A model generated the notes under the pieces. That model was given only the letters and a program-made list of their open reading frames with translations, was not told where the DNA came from and searched no databases. A program made the position numbers and the translations under genes. Positions 27,618 to 35,876 of a stretch of 64,000 nucleotides of DNA are shown in pieces. The stretch comes from an uncultured Caulobacterales bacterium (GTDB lineage Bacteria; Pseudomonadota; Alphaproteobacteria; Caulobacterales; Caulobacteraceae), in the NCBI GenBank assembly GCA_903900155.1, contig CAIUMD010000015.1, positions 1 to 64,000 of the forward strand, written 5' to 3'. Numbering within the stretch: the first letter of the stretch is position 1; the number at the start of each line of letters is the position of its first letter.

Positions 27618-27944
27618 ATGAGCGGCCCGATCGATCCCCTTCGACGTCCTGGTCCCGCGCGCCGCGCCCTGCCGGCGCCGCGCGACGACCGACGTCATGA
27701 GGACGAGCAAGAGGCCGTCTTCGTCGTGGAGGAAGACGCCCCCCCACCGCGCCAGGACCCACCGCGTCGCGAAGGCTTCGCCGCCTTTGCCGCCCATGTC
27801 ATGGGCCAATCGGGTCAGAAGCGCGGCCTGCGCGGTGGGCAGGAAGTGCTCGATACGGCCAGATCGACCTATCTCGGGACGGAATATTCCGGCCCGGCCG
27901 ATCGCCGCCCCCAGGCAGGGCTGCTGAAGAAGACCAACATCTAG
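27618..27944 (+). CDS. Hypothetical protein downstream of phaR
   Basis: A 108-residue protein, proline/arginine-rich and acidic in the middle, ending in a short conserved-looking segment (AFAAHVMGQSGQKRGLRGG, then YLGTEYSGPADRRP). It lies 66 bases after phaR on the same strand. No family is recognised. The C-terminal half has the look of a real small protein; the N-terminal half is low complexity. Confidence 0.55.
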   Translation: MSGPIDPLRRPGPARRALPAPRDDRRHEDEQEAVFVVEEDAPPPRQDPPRREGFAAFAAHVMGQSGQKRGLRGGQEVLDTARSTYLGTEYSGPADRRPQAGLLKKTNI

Positions 27945-28029
27945 CGCCCATACCGGTCCCGAAACAGGAACCGCCGGGCTGGCGCGGAACTTGCTTGGAC
28001 GTTGACGATATCAACGCCGCGAGCCCGCC

Positions 28030-28098
28030 ATGCTGTCCGTCGCCATCCGCATCTTCGACGTCGCCGTCGTGGCCCTGATCTTCACGGCCCTGACCTGA
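28030..28098 (+). CDS. Possible 22-residue hydrophobic peptide
   Basis: The ATG at 28030 opens MLSVAIRIFDVAVVALIFTALT, one potential membrane helix, before a stop just upstream of a palindromic repeat. The upstream ACGATATCAACGCCGCGAGCCC has no strong ribosome-binding site. It could be a small membrane peptide or chance. Confidence 0.25.
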   Translation: MLSVAIRIFDVAVVALIFTALT

Positions 28099-28106
28099 GG
28101 GGCCGC

Positions 28107-28192
28107 CCTCGTCCTTCGACAAGCTCAGGATGAGGGCTACTTTTGACGCCGCTTCAGTAGAAACCTCACCCTGAGCCTGTCGAAGGACGAGG
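28107..28192. repeat. Palindromic intergenic repeat (alphaproteobacterial REP type)
   Basis: Two 29-base arms in inverted orientation, beginning CCTCGTCCTTCGACAAGCTC and ending GAGCCTGTCGAAGGACGAGG, are separated by 28 bases. The sequence family (CCTTCGACAAGCTCAGG) is a widespread dispersed repeat in alphaproteobacteria. It sits between the convergent genes 27618-27944 and 28211-29491, where it may act as a bidirectional transcription stop. Confidence 0.8.
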
Positions 28193-28210
28193 TTTCGGTC
28201 CATCGGCGCT

Positions 28211-29491
28211 TCAGGCCGACTCCAGCAGCATCATCGTCCCTTGCCCGCCGTCGGCGCAGATGCTGACGACGGCCCGCTCGCCCTTGGGACGGGCGGCCAG
28301 CGCCTTCACCGCCTGGCTCAGGATCCGCGCCCCGGTGGCCCCGAACGGGTGACCCAGCGCCAGCGACCCGCCGTACGGGTTCATCCGTTCGCGTGGGAAC
28401 GCGCCCATCGGCGCGGTGACGCCCGCCTTCTCCGACAGGAACTTGGCGCTCTCCCAGGCGGCGATGTGCGACAGCACCTGGGCGGCGAAGGCCTCGTGGA
28501 TCTCCCACAGACCGACATCGGCATAGGTCATGCCGTTGCGGGCCAGCATGCGCGGCACGCCATAGGCCGGCGCCATCAACAGGCCCTCGTGGCGCAGGTC
28601 GATCGAGGTGACCTCGTAATCGACGAGCTTCACCTTGGCCGTCTCGCCCGGCAGGCGGGCCATGCCGGCCTCCGAGCCCACCCAGATCGCCGCCGCGCCA
28701 TCCGTGAGGGGCGAGGAATTGCCGGCCGTCAGCGTGCCCTTGCCGCTGGTCTTGTCGAAGGCGGGCCCCAGCTTGGCCAGCTTCTCCAGAGTCGAATCCT
28801 TGCGCGGGATGGTGTCGCGCTTGCCGCCGCCGATCTCGATGACCAGGTCGTCGAAGAAGCCCTCCTCCCAGCCCTTCACCGCGCCCTGGTGACTGGCGAA
28901 GGCGATGGCGTCCTGGTCCGCGCGGGCCAGACCCCACTCCTTGGCGGTGATCTCGGTGTGCTCGCCCATCGACAGGCCGGTGACCCGGTTGGCGACCTTG
29001 GGGATGAAGAGCTTGACGTCCTTGAGGTTCAGCGCGCCCAGGGCGGCCAGGCGCTGCTGGCTAGTCTTGGCGCCCTGGAACTTGCGGATCCAGTCCGACA
29101 GGGCGACCGACAGGCCGATCTGCACCCGGCTCATGCTCTCGACGCCGCCGACCAAAGCCAGGTCCCGGCCGCGTCCGTCGACCATGCCCGCGGCCTCGAT
29201 CGCGCCGATCATGCTGGTCGAGCAGGCCATGATCGTCGAGAAGGCCGGAATGGTCGGATCCCCGCCGGCGTCCAGCAGCACTTCGCGCGCCAGGTTGCTC
29301 CAGGTCAGGTTCGGAATGACCGTGCCCCAGACCGCGAAGTCGGGCCTAGCGCCCTTGGCTAGCATCGCCTTCACGACCGGCACGGACAGCTCGATCGCGT
29401 CGTACGAGGACAACGCCCCGTCGACCTTGGCGAAGGGCGTGCGGACGCCCTGGGCGATCCAGACATTCGAGGCGGACTTGGCGGCGGGCAT
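28211..29491 (-). CDS. Acetyl-CoA C-acyltransferase (thiolase, FadI-like)
   Basis: A 426-residue thiolase. The nucleophilic cysteine is in IMACSTSMIGAIEAAG, the histidine in LALGHPFGATGARI and the second cysteine region in VSICADGGQG. The length and the STSMI variation differ from PhaA and suit the longer degradative thiolases (FadI type) of beta-oxidation. It stands alone, without a FadJ-type partner beside it. Confidence 0.88.
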   Translation of the reverse strand: MPAAKSASNVWIAQGVRTPFAKVDGALSSYDAIELSVPVVKAMLAKGARPDFAVWGTVIPNLTWSNLAREVLLDAGGDPTIPAFSTIMACSTSMIGAIEAAGMVDGRGRDLALVGGVESMSRVQIGLSVALSDWIRKFQGAKTSQQRLAALGALNLKDVKLFIPKVANRVTGLSMGEHTEITAKEWGLARADQDAIAFASHQGAVKGWEEGFFDDLVIEIGGGKRDTIPRKDSTLEKLAKLGPAFDKTSGKGTLTAGNSSPLTDGAAAIWVGSEAGMARLPGETAKVKLVDYEVTSIDLRHEGLLMAPAYGVPRMLARNGMTYADVGLWEIHEAFAAQVLSHIAAWESAKFLSEKAGVTAPMGAFPRERMNPYGGSLALGHPFGATGARILSQAVKALAARPKGERAVVSICADGGQGTMMLLESA

Positions 29492-29650
29492 GGCGAACTC
29501 CGAAGGCGGCGGAAACCTTGGCCCTATATGGGATCGCGTTCGGCTTCTTGTCGAATTTCGCCATGACTTGCCGCAAGTTTCGGCTCCGGACCGCCCCTTA
29601 GGCGCGGCGCCCTATTTGCGCGGCGACGCCGGGCGGCTTAATCCGACGGC

Positions 29651-30538
29651 ATGAGCACCGATCAAGACCTCGACGCCCTGGATCTCGACGCCAAGAAGGC
29701 CCGCGCCAAGGCGTGGTTCGAAAGCCTGCGCGACCAGATCTGCGCGGCCTTCGAACAGCTGGAGGACGAGGCCCCCGCCGACCTCTATCCCGACGCGCCG
29801 GGGCGCTTTACGAAGAAGCCCTGGGATCGTCCGGCCGGCGGCGGCGGCGTCATGGGCATGATGCACGGGCGCCTGTTCGAGAAGGTCGGCGTCCACGTCT
29901 CGACCGTGCACGGGACCTTCACCCCCGAGATGGCCAAGACCATCCCCGGCGCGGCCGAGGATCCCCGCTTCCACGCCACCGGCATCAGCCTGATCGCGCA
30001 CATGACCAATCCGCGCGTGCCGGCCGTGCACATGAACACCCGCTTCATCGCCACGACCAAAAGCTGGTTCGGCGGCGGCGGCGACCTGACGCCCCTGCTG
30101 GGCTACCAGCGCCAGCAGGATTTCCCGGACGCCATCGACTTCCACGCCGCCTATCAGCGGGCCTGCGACAAGTACGATCCGGACTGGTACGCCAAGTACA
30201 AGGCCTGGTGCGACGCGTACTTCTTCCTGCCCCACCGCAACGAACCGCGCGGCATCGGCGGCATCTTCTACGACCACCACGACAGCGGCGACTGGGCGCG
30301 CGACTTCGCCTTCACGCAGGATGTCGGCCGGGCCTTCCTCGAGATCTATCCCGAACTGGTCCGTCGCCGCATGGGCGAGGCCTGGACGGCGGACGAGCGC
30401 GAGCAGCAGCTCGTCCAGCGCGGTCGTTATGTCGAGTTCAACCTGCTCTACGACCGCGGCACCATGTTCGGGCTGAAGACCGGCGGCAATGTCGAGTCGA
30501 TCCTCAGCTCGATGCCGCCGACGGTGAAGTGGCCTTAG
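29651..30538 (+). CDS. hemF: Oxygen-dependent coproporphyrinogen III oxidase
   Basis: This homodimeric enzyme carries out two oxidative decarboxylations of coproporphyrinogen III to protoporphyrinogen IX in haem synthesis. The HemF signature is clear: [32 protein letters not shown], and [15 protein letters not shown] near the end. The 295-residue length is usual. It is a single-gene unit followed by a long non-coding stretch. Confidence 0.96.
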   Translation: MSTDQDLDALDLDAKKARAKAWFESLRDQICAAFEQLEDEAPADLYPDAPGRFTKKPWDRPAGGGGVMGMMHGRLFEKVGVHVSTVHGTFTPEMAKTIPGAAEDPRFHATGISLIAHMTNPRVPAVHMNTRFIATTKSWFGGGGDLTPLLGYQRQQDFPDAIDFHAAYQRACDKYDPDWYAKYKAWCDAYFFLPHRNEPRGIGGIFYDHHDSGDWARDFAFTQDVGRAFLEIYPELVRRRMGEAWTADEREQQLVQRGRYVEFNLLYDRGTMFGLKTGGNVESILSSMPPTVKWP

Positions 30539-31112
30539 ACGGGGACGCGCTTCGACATCCTCGCGCCCTGTGGCTGCGAGGGGATGGAAAGGGAAGCGGA
30601 GCGCCCGGGCGACGCCCGGAGGGTTGGATAGTGAATACCGTTTCGACGAAGCCAGAGCGCTCCGCGTAGCCGTTATGCGAAAGCCTCCGGGGCGGCGGGG
30701 TGTTAATCCGCTCCCGAACGCGCCTTCGACGGGCGGAAGGATTGGCCATCCTTCCGGACCGCCCGGGCGATTTCAGCCCGGGCCTGTTGCCCCTGCCAGC
30801 CCGCGCCCGACGTCGTTTCTGTGTTCCAGGGTCGACTACCTCGGGGAAGGACGCGGTTGCGGAGCTTCCCCCGCACTGACGAGCGCTACCCGCTCGACCA
30901 CCCCTGACAGCCGTCACGATCGCCGGCCGGACGTCCCTTTCGCGCTGTCAGGTGAGGAAGAGTATGGGGGTGGTTTTGAGCGCGGATCATTCAGGTCTGC
31001 GTAAAATCGACAAGGCGTTGATTTTGCTGGGTTCGATCTCGCGAACGCCGAGCACGGAGTCCGCCCAATCCCCATAAAGCCCCCTCTCTCTTAGAGAGAG
31101 GGGTTTGGAGCT
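30539..31112. ncRNA. Structured non-coding stretch between hemF and cytochrome gene, candidate ncRNA
   Basis: This 574-base region has no convincing protein gene; the track ORFs are arginine-rich readthroughs. It is full of inverted repeats: CCTCGC...GCGAGG just after hemF; a 9-bp long-range stem GCGGAGCGC (30596-30604) with GCGCTCCGC (30657-30665); CGGAAGGAT-N5-ATCCTTCCG (30734-30756); GCCCGGGC-N7-GCCCGGGC (30761-30783); GGGGAAG...CTTCCCC (30843-30871); CCTGACAGC...GCTGTCAGG (30903-30952). I tested it by eye for RNase P, tmRNA, 4.5S and cobalamin-riboswitch motifs and matched none. Strand is unknown. Confidence 0.5.
31081..31103. terminator. Bidirectional hairpin terminator
   Basis: Ten-base perfect arms, CCCCTCTCTC and GAGAGAGGGG, enclose a TTA loop. 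TTT follows on the plus side, and the minus side has GCTTTAT. It lies nine bases beyond the stop of the minus-strand cytochrome gene and could end transcription from both directions. Confidence 0.75.
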
Positions 31113-31760
31113 TCAACCCCCCTTCGGGCACTTCGCGCCCGTGTCGATCCACGCCTTGATCAGCTCGCCGAACTGAGCCTGCGTGCCGGGGGCCGGGACG
31201 CGGCCCGCGCCGGGGTTCCAGGCCCAGCCGACCAGGTGATCCCGGGCCATGTGGTCGTGCAGTTGCGCCATCGTCTTGCCGCCGTTGCGGGCGGGGTCCT
31301 TGATCTGGGCGCAGATGGCCGCCAGCGACTTGCCCTGCCAGGCCATCTCGGCCGGGGCCAGGGCCCATTTGGGATCGCCGGGTATGCTCTTGATGTCCTG
31401 GCCCCAGGTCGGGACATTGGCCTGCGTATGGCACGAGAAGCACGGCATGCCGGCCGGACCGCGACCGCTGTCGCCGGCGACCATCGGCGGATTGTGCGGA
31501 TGCAGATCATCGCCCTGGGTCGGGGCGCGCTCGACCGGATGGCAGTTCAGGCAACGCGGGCTCTGGATCACCTTGCCGGCTTCCTGGAACAGGGCGAGCG
31601 AACGCGCACCCGGATCCTTGATCGACTGGAAGCTGGCGACGGTCTTCAGCGCGACCGGCGCGGGTTTGGCGGCTGTCTCGGGCGCGGCCTGGACACTGGC
31701 GACGACGGCGCCGGCGAGCGCCACGGCCCCGGCAAGCATCACGACGGTAGCAGCGCGCAT
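31113..31760 (-). CDS. Exported di-haem c-type cytochrome
   Basis: A 215-residue exported protein with a signal peptide (ATVVMLAGAVALAGAVVASVQA) and two CxxCH haem sites, CLNCH and CFSCH. Proteins of this look are often annotated as an isoquinoline 1-oxidoreductase subunit, though the reaction is inferred. It would act in periplasmic electron transfer. No molybdenum enzyme is adjacent in this window, so its partner is unknown. A strong hairpin terminates the gene. Confidence 0.85.
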   Translation of the reverse strand: MRAATVVMLAGAVALAGAVVASVQAAPETAAKPAPVALKTVASFQSIKDPGARSLALFQEAGKVIQSPRCLNCHPVERAPTQGDDLHPHNPPMVAGDSGRGPAGMPCFSCHTQANVPTWGQDIKSIPGDPKWALAPAEMAWQGKSLAAICAQIKDPARNGGKTMAQLHDHMARDHLVGWAWNPGAGRVPAPGTQAQFGELIKAWIDTGAKCPKGG

Positions 31761-31799
31761 GAGCGTTCCTCCGGAAGGTCCGGACTCGAACGCTCCAGC

Positions 31800-32504
31800 T
31801 TAGCCTCGGGTTTCCCGGGCCAGGAACCCGCCGATCCACGCGGCCATCCGCGCGCCGTCGTTATCCGCGCCCAGGCTGGCGATCGCCGCGTCGGCCTGCT
31901 CGTCGGTGAAGCGGGTCCCGCGTCGGGCCTCGATCAGCGCCTTGGCATAGGCCGGCGTGAACTCCGGGTGGAACTGCATCGAGATCGCCTTGGCGTCGTC
32001 ATAGGCCAGGATGCCGTAGGGCGTGAAGGCGCTGCCGCCCAGCACCCGCGCGCCGGGCGGCAGGGCGGTCACCTGGTCCTGGTGCGAGCCGGGCACGGCG
32101 ACATGGGCCGCGTCGTCCATCCACGGTTCGTGCGCCGAGACCTCATAGGCCTGCAGGCCCACGCCCCAGCCCTTGTCGGACTTCTCGGCCTTGCCGCCGA
32201 ACGCCTCGGCCATGATCTGGTGGCCAAAACACACCCCGACCAGCGGCTGCTCGCCCTTGGCCCGGCGCAGGAAGGCCTTCAGGGGCTCGATCCACGGCAG
32301 CGGGTCGTAGACGCCCGCCGCCGAGCCGGTGATGACATAGGCGTCGTTCTCGGCCGGATCGGCGGGCAGCTCACCCGCCTCGACGTCGTAGACCCGGTAG
32401 ATATGCCCATCGCCCAGCAGCGCCTCGAACATCGCCGAATAGCTGCCGTAGGTCTCCGCCAGGTCGCCGGGCGGATGGCCGGTCTGAAGCAGGCCGATCT
32501 TCAT
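31800..32504 (-). CDS. Class I glutamine amidotransferase-like protein (GMP synthase-like)
   Basis: A 234-residue stand-alone amidotransferase domain. The nucleophile elbow is GVCFGHQIMAEAFGG and the distal His-Glu pair is QFHPEFTP. Members hydrolyse glutamine to supply ammonia or act on gamma-glutamyl compounds. It is encoded 16 bases after cca on the same strand and is probably the last gene of that operon. Confidence 0.87.
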   Translation of the reverse strand: MKIGLLQTGHPPGDLAETYGSYSAMFEALLGDGHIYRVYDVEAGELPADPAENDAYVITGSAAGVYDPLPWIEPLKAFLRRAKGEQPLVGVCFGHQIMAEAFGGKAEKSDKGWGVGLQAYEVSAHEPWMDDAAHVAVPGSHQDQVTALPPGARVLGGSAFTPYGILAYDDAKAISMQFHPEFTPAYAKALIEARRGTRFTDEQADAAIASLGADNDGARMAAWIGGFLARETRG

Positions 32505-32520
32505 GTCAGTAGACCATCCC

Positions 32521-33786
32521 CTAGTACACCATACCCTGAGCCACGGCCTTCAGCCGCTCGATGGCGCTGAACTTGTCTTCGATGAAGTCCTGGTCGATCC
32601 ACCAGATCTCGATCTCGCGCATCACCTCGCCGACCATCGGACCCTTGGGCACGCCGGCCATCATGATCTCGTCGCCCGACAGCGGGAAGGCCGGCGGGGC
32701 CCAGGTCTCGGCCAGGGCCAGCAGGGCCCGCCACTGCGGCGCGGTGGAGTCGCGGCCCGAGCCGGCCCAGGCCAGCTTGATCCGGTCGCAGAAGGCGCGC
32801 GCGCCCAGGCCATAGACGGCGCGCCGGGCCTCTCGCGGGCTCATCCACGAGACGACGCGCGGGCTCTTGCCCACGGCGTCGACGATGCGGTCGCGGACAT
32901 TGTTGGGCAGGCGCAGGCGCTCGGCCAGCTGCTCGGCGACCTTGGCGTCGTCGGGGATCAGGGCGGCCAGGCGCAAATCGGGATCGTTCTCGAACAGCTG
33001 CTCGGTCTCGATGGCGACCAGGGCCTCGAAGCGGGCCAACGACTTCACCGACGGCAGGATCGAGCCCAGCACCGCCGTGGCGGCCATCAGGCGGAAGGAC
33101 GGACGCGGGTCCTCCGCGGCCAGCATCTTCATCAGCTCCTTCTGGGTGCGCTCGGCCGCGCGGCCCGAGACCATGCCCTTCAGCGCCTTGCAGGCGGCCA
33201 GGGCTTTCTGGTCGGCCTCACCCTTGCCGTACCAGGCCTGGAACCGGAAGAAGCGCAGGATGCGCAGATAGTCCTCGCGGATGCGGGTCATCGGGTCGCC
33301 GACGAACACCACCCGCCCCTCGCGCGCGTCGGCGATGCCGTGGCCGGTCGGGTCGTACAGATGCCCCTCGACGTCGGCATAGATGGCGTTGAAGCGGAAG
33401 TCGCGGCGCTCGGCGTCCTGGCTCCAGTCCTGGGTGAAGGCCACCACCGCCCGGCGGCCGTCGGTCGAGACGTCCTTGCGCAGGGTGGTGATCTCATAGG
33501 GCTGGCCGCCCGACAGCGCCGTGATCGTGCCGTGGTCGACGCCGGTCGGGATGGCGCGCAGACCGGCCTGCTCCAGGGCGTCGATGACGAGATCGGGCGT
33601 CAGGGTGGTGGCGATATCGATATCGTCGACCGGCTTGCCCATGATCGTGTTGCGCACGCAGCCGCCGACGAACCGCGCGCAGCCCAGATAGCCGCGCGCC
33701 TCCAGAGCGGCGATCACCGCCTTCGTCTCCGGCGACGTCATCCACGGCGCCGGGCCGATCATCTCAATGCTCACGCCTGTTCCCAC
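32521..33786 (-). CDS. cca: CCA-adding tRNA nucleotidyltransferase (class II)
   Basis: This enzyme builds or repairs the CCA end of tRNA. The nucleotidyltransferase domain has FVGGCVRNTIMGKPVDDIDIA with the catalytic DxD, then RRDFRFNAIYAD and the RIREDYLRILRFFRF B-motif. The 421-residue track ORF begins with GTG at 33786. A GTG at 33774 preceded by GGGAAC, or the ATG at 33762, are equally plausible starts. It forms an operon with the NUDIX and DUF1285 genes upstream. Confidence 0.92.
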   Translation of the reverse strand: MGTGVSIEMIGPAPWMTSPETKAVIAALEARGYLGCARFVGGCVRNTIMGKPVDDIDIATTLTPDLVIDALEQAGLRAIPTGVDHGTITALSGGQPYEITTLRKDVSTDGRRAVVAFTQDWSQDAERRDFRFNAIYADVEGHLYDPTGHGIADAREGRVVFVGDPMTRIREDYLRILRFFRFQAWYGKGEADQKALAACKALKGMVSGRAAERTQKELMKMLAAEDPRPSFRLMAATAVLGSILPSVKSLARFEALVAIETEQLFENDPDLRLAALIPDDAKVAEQLAERLRLPNNVRDRIVDAVGKSPRVVSWMSPREARRAVYGLGARAFCDRIKLAWAGSGRDSTAPQWRALLALAETWAPPAFPLSGDEIMMAGVPKGPMVGEVMREIEIWWIDQDFIEDKFSAIERLKAVAQGMVY

Positions 33787-33863
33787 TCATGCGTTGCGCC
33801 CTCTTGAGGGGCGACATTGTTAGGCCAGCAGGCCCTATGTTCACCAGCCGTCAAACACCCTGT

Positions 33864-34511
33864 TCAAAGAGGGTGACAACCGCTTTCGTCGTAAAGCGCC
33901 TCGTACAGCGACCGAAGCATGCCCGCTGTCGCGCCCCAGATGAACCGATCATTCCAAGGCATGGCGTAAAAGTGGCGGCGCGCGCCGTCCGGCGCCTCCC
34001 GCGACTGGCGCTGGTGGTTGACGGGATCCATCAGGAACGCGAACGGCGTCTCGAAGACGTCGGCCACTTCTTCCGGACTGGCCGTGAACGTCGCCTGCGG
34101 ATCGACGAAACCCACCACCGGCGTGACATAGAAGCCGGTCACCGTCTGGTAGCCGTGCAGCAGGCCGGCCAGGGTCACGCGCGCCGGGTCCAGCGCCACC
34201 TCTTCCTGGGCCTCGCGCAGGGCCGTCTCCCAAGGCAGCTCGCCCGGATCGCAACGGCCGCCGGGGAAGGCGATCTGGCCGGTATGGCTGCGCAGGGTGT
34301 CGGCGCGGCGGGTCAAGAGGACGGTCAGGCCGTCCTCGTGCTCGACCAGGCCCACCAGCACGGCGGCGGGGCGCAGGGCGTGCGGATTGTCGACCTTCAG
34401 GCCCGGATTGAGATCGTCGTCGGACCGCTGGGGATTGGCCAGGCTGGGGTCATAGTCCGCGATCGGATGCAGGCGGCTCGTGATCCAGGCGCGGCGCTCT
34501 TCTCGAGTCAT
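33864..34511 (-). CDS. NUDIX hydrolase, CoA pyrophosphatase-like
   Basis: A 215-residue NUDIX enzyme. The NUDIX box is complete in GGRCDPGELPWETALREAQEEVAL, and the preceding LLTRRADTLRSHTGQIAFPGG with the LRSHxGQ pattern marks CoA pyrophosphatases (NudL/YeaB type). It probably hydrolyses CoA or acyl-CoA esters. The start overlaps the DUF1285 stop (ATGA), and cca follows after 77 bases. Confidence 0.9.
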   Translation of the reverse strand: MTREERRAWITSRLHPIADYDPSLANPQRSDDDLNPGLKVDNPHALRPAAVLVGLVEHEDGLTVLLTRRADTLRSHTGQIAFPGGRCDPGELPWETALREAQEEVALDPARVTLAGLLHGYQTVTGFYVTPVVGFVDPQATFTASPEEVADVFETPFAFLMDPVNHQRQSREAPDGARRHFYAMPWNDRFIWGATAGMLRSLYEALYDESGCHPL

Positions 34512-35068
34512 GCCGGCGCGGCTCCGGGCGGGGCGATCGGGAAGACGGCGCCGTTCGAGGTGACGCTCCAGGTGTCGCCCTCAAGGACCGCCATCTCGGC
34601 CAGCTCGTAGAATACGGGGCGAGCAATCAGGGCTTCCAGGCCCCGCCGGACGTGGACGTAGGGACGCGGCTCGCCGGTCGCGGGGTCGATCTCGACACGG
34701 ATGACGTTCTCCGGGCCCGCCTCGACCTCGTCGCCGACATTGGTCTGGAAGACCAGGGCCTCGCCGACTCGGTCGACGCGCGTGGCGATGAACGGCGCGT
34801 CCTCGACCGTGATCTTCATCTTCTCGACCGGCGTGACCAGGTGATAGCCGTCCGGGTCCAGGCGCAGCACGGTCGAGAACAGCCGCACCAGGGCCTCGCG
34901 GCCGATCGGCGCGCCCTCGTGGAACCAGACCCCGTCCTTGCGGATGCGGATGTCGATCTCGCCGCAGTGGGGCGGGTTCCACAGATGCACCGGCGGCAGG
35001 CCGCGCGCGCCCGCAGCCTTGGCGGCCTGGGCGACGCCTTCCAAGCCAGGCTTCGATGTGTCGGTCAT
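34508..35068 (-). CDS. DUF1285 family protein
   Basis: A 186-residue soluble protein of the DUF1285 family, recognised from VHLWNPPHCGEIDIRIRKDG, WFHEGAPIGREALVRLF and ILRLDPDGYHLVTPVEKMKI-like blocks. The structural family is a beta-rich fold of unknown function. It is the first gene of the DUF1285-NUDIX-cca unit, and I believe this order is conserved in alphaproteobacteria. Confidence 0.88.
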   Translation of the reverse strand: MTDTSKPGLEGVAQAAKAAGARGLPPVHLWNPPHCGEIDIRIRKDGVWFHEGAPIGREALVRLFSTVLRLDPDGYHLVTPVEKMKITVEDAPFIATRVDRVGEALVFQTNVGDEVEAGPENVIRVEIDPATGEPRPYVHVRRGLEALIARPVFYELAEMAVLEGDTWSVTSNGAVFPIAPPGAAPA

Positions 35069-35100
35069 CGCTGATCAGTTAGGCCGTACCGGCCCGCTAC

Positions 35101-35631
35101 TCAAGCGCGAGGATCGATCGAAACGAGACCCGACAGACCCTCGTCGCCGCCTTGCCGCAGCGGCAACAGCAGCACGCGGCGCTGGTCCACGGGACCGGGC
35201 ATGACGACGCCGGCGGCGTGGGCGTTGGTGAAGCCGACCCGGCCGAAATAGGGACCATCGCCGACCAGCAGCACGGCGCGCCAGCCGGCGGCGCGCGCGG
35301 CCTCGACGGCGCTCTCGACCAGGGCCTGGCCCAGGCCGGCGCTGCGCTCGTCGGGATCGACGGCTAGCGGTCCCAGGAAGGCGACCGGCGCGCCGCCGAT
35401 CGTCACCGGCCACATGCGGCAGCAGCCGACGGGCTGACCGTCGCGGAAGGCCACGAACGAGCAGTCGGAGAGCAGCATGTTGCCCTCGCGCAGGCGCTCG
35501 GACGACTTGGCGAAACGGCCGGGGCCGAACACCCGGTCGATCAGGTGGGTGACGGCGGCTTCCATCTCCGGGGTCTCATGGACCAGCGGCGGATACGGAG
35601 CAGGGACAAGAGTCTTTTGAACGGAGGTCAT
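35101..35631 (-). CDS. GNAT-family N-acetyltransferase
   Basis: A 176-residue acetyltransferase. The acetyl-CoA motif A is LGPLAVDPDERSAGLGQALVESAVEAARAAG, followed by VLLVGDGPYFGRVGF, a block seen in YhbS-like members. The substrate is unknown. Its 5' leader carries a hairpin (35655-35674). Confidence 0.87.
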   Translation of the reverse strand: MTSVQKTLVPAPYPPLVHETPEMEAAVTHLIDRVFGPGRFAKSSERLREGNMLLSDCSFVAFRDGQPVGCCRMWPVTIGGAPVAFLGPLAVDPDERSAGLGQALVESAVEAARAAGWRAVLLVGDGPYFGRVGFTNAHAAGVVMPGPVDQRRVLLLPLRQGGDEGLSGLVSIDPRA

Positions 35632-35654
35632 CGGCCTTCGGAAAATGCGAAAGG

Positions 35655-35674
35655 GCGTCGGGGGCTCCCGACGC
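35655..35674. promoter_or_regulatory. Hairpin in the leader of the GNAT gene
   Basis: An 8-bp perfect inverted repeat, GCGTCGGG-GGCT-CCCGACGC, lies 24 bases upstream of the minus-strand GNAT start. On that strand it is followed by CCTTTCGCATTTTCC, so it could act as an attenuator or as a terminator for transcription arriving from upstream. The rest of the 35632-35876 spacer shows nothing else. Confidence 0.4.
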
Positions 35675-35876
35675 GAAGGCGCGACCGGGGGGGCGTCAGA
35701 TCGTGGCGCGTTCGCGCTGAATTCGTCGCAGGCGTCGCATGCCCGGCATTCCTCAATGCTGCGGATCGTGACTTCGCCACGCTCCGAGGCTCCAAATAAT
35801 GCGCGCGCTGTAGGGCCAAGGCTTTCTCAGGTCAATAACGTTGCGGTGCGAGAGCTTCGCCCTATGGTGCGGGCCG

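Noticed and set aside
30504-30917. 137-residue arginine-rich ORF in the hemF downstream region
   Set aside because: Its composition (R, P, S) and the many inverted repeats at the DNA level point to structured non-coding sequence, not protein.
30539-30960. Identity of the structured region as RNase P RNA, tmRNA or cobalamin riboswitch
   Set aside because: I looked for the RNase P conserved core, a tmRNA tag frame and T-arm, and the B12 box on both strands and found none.
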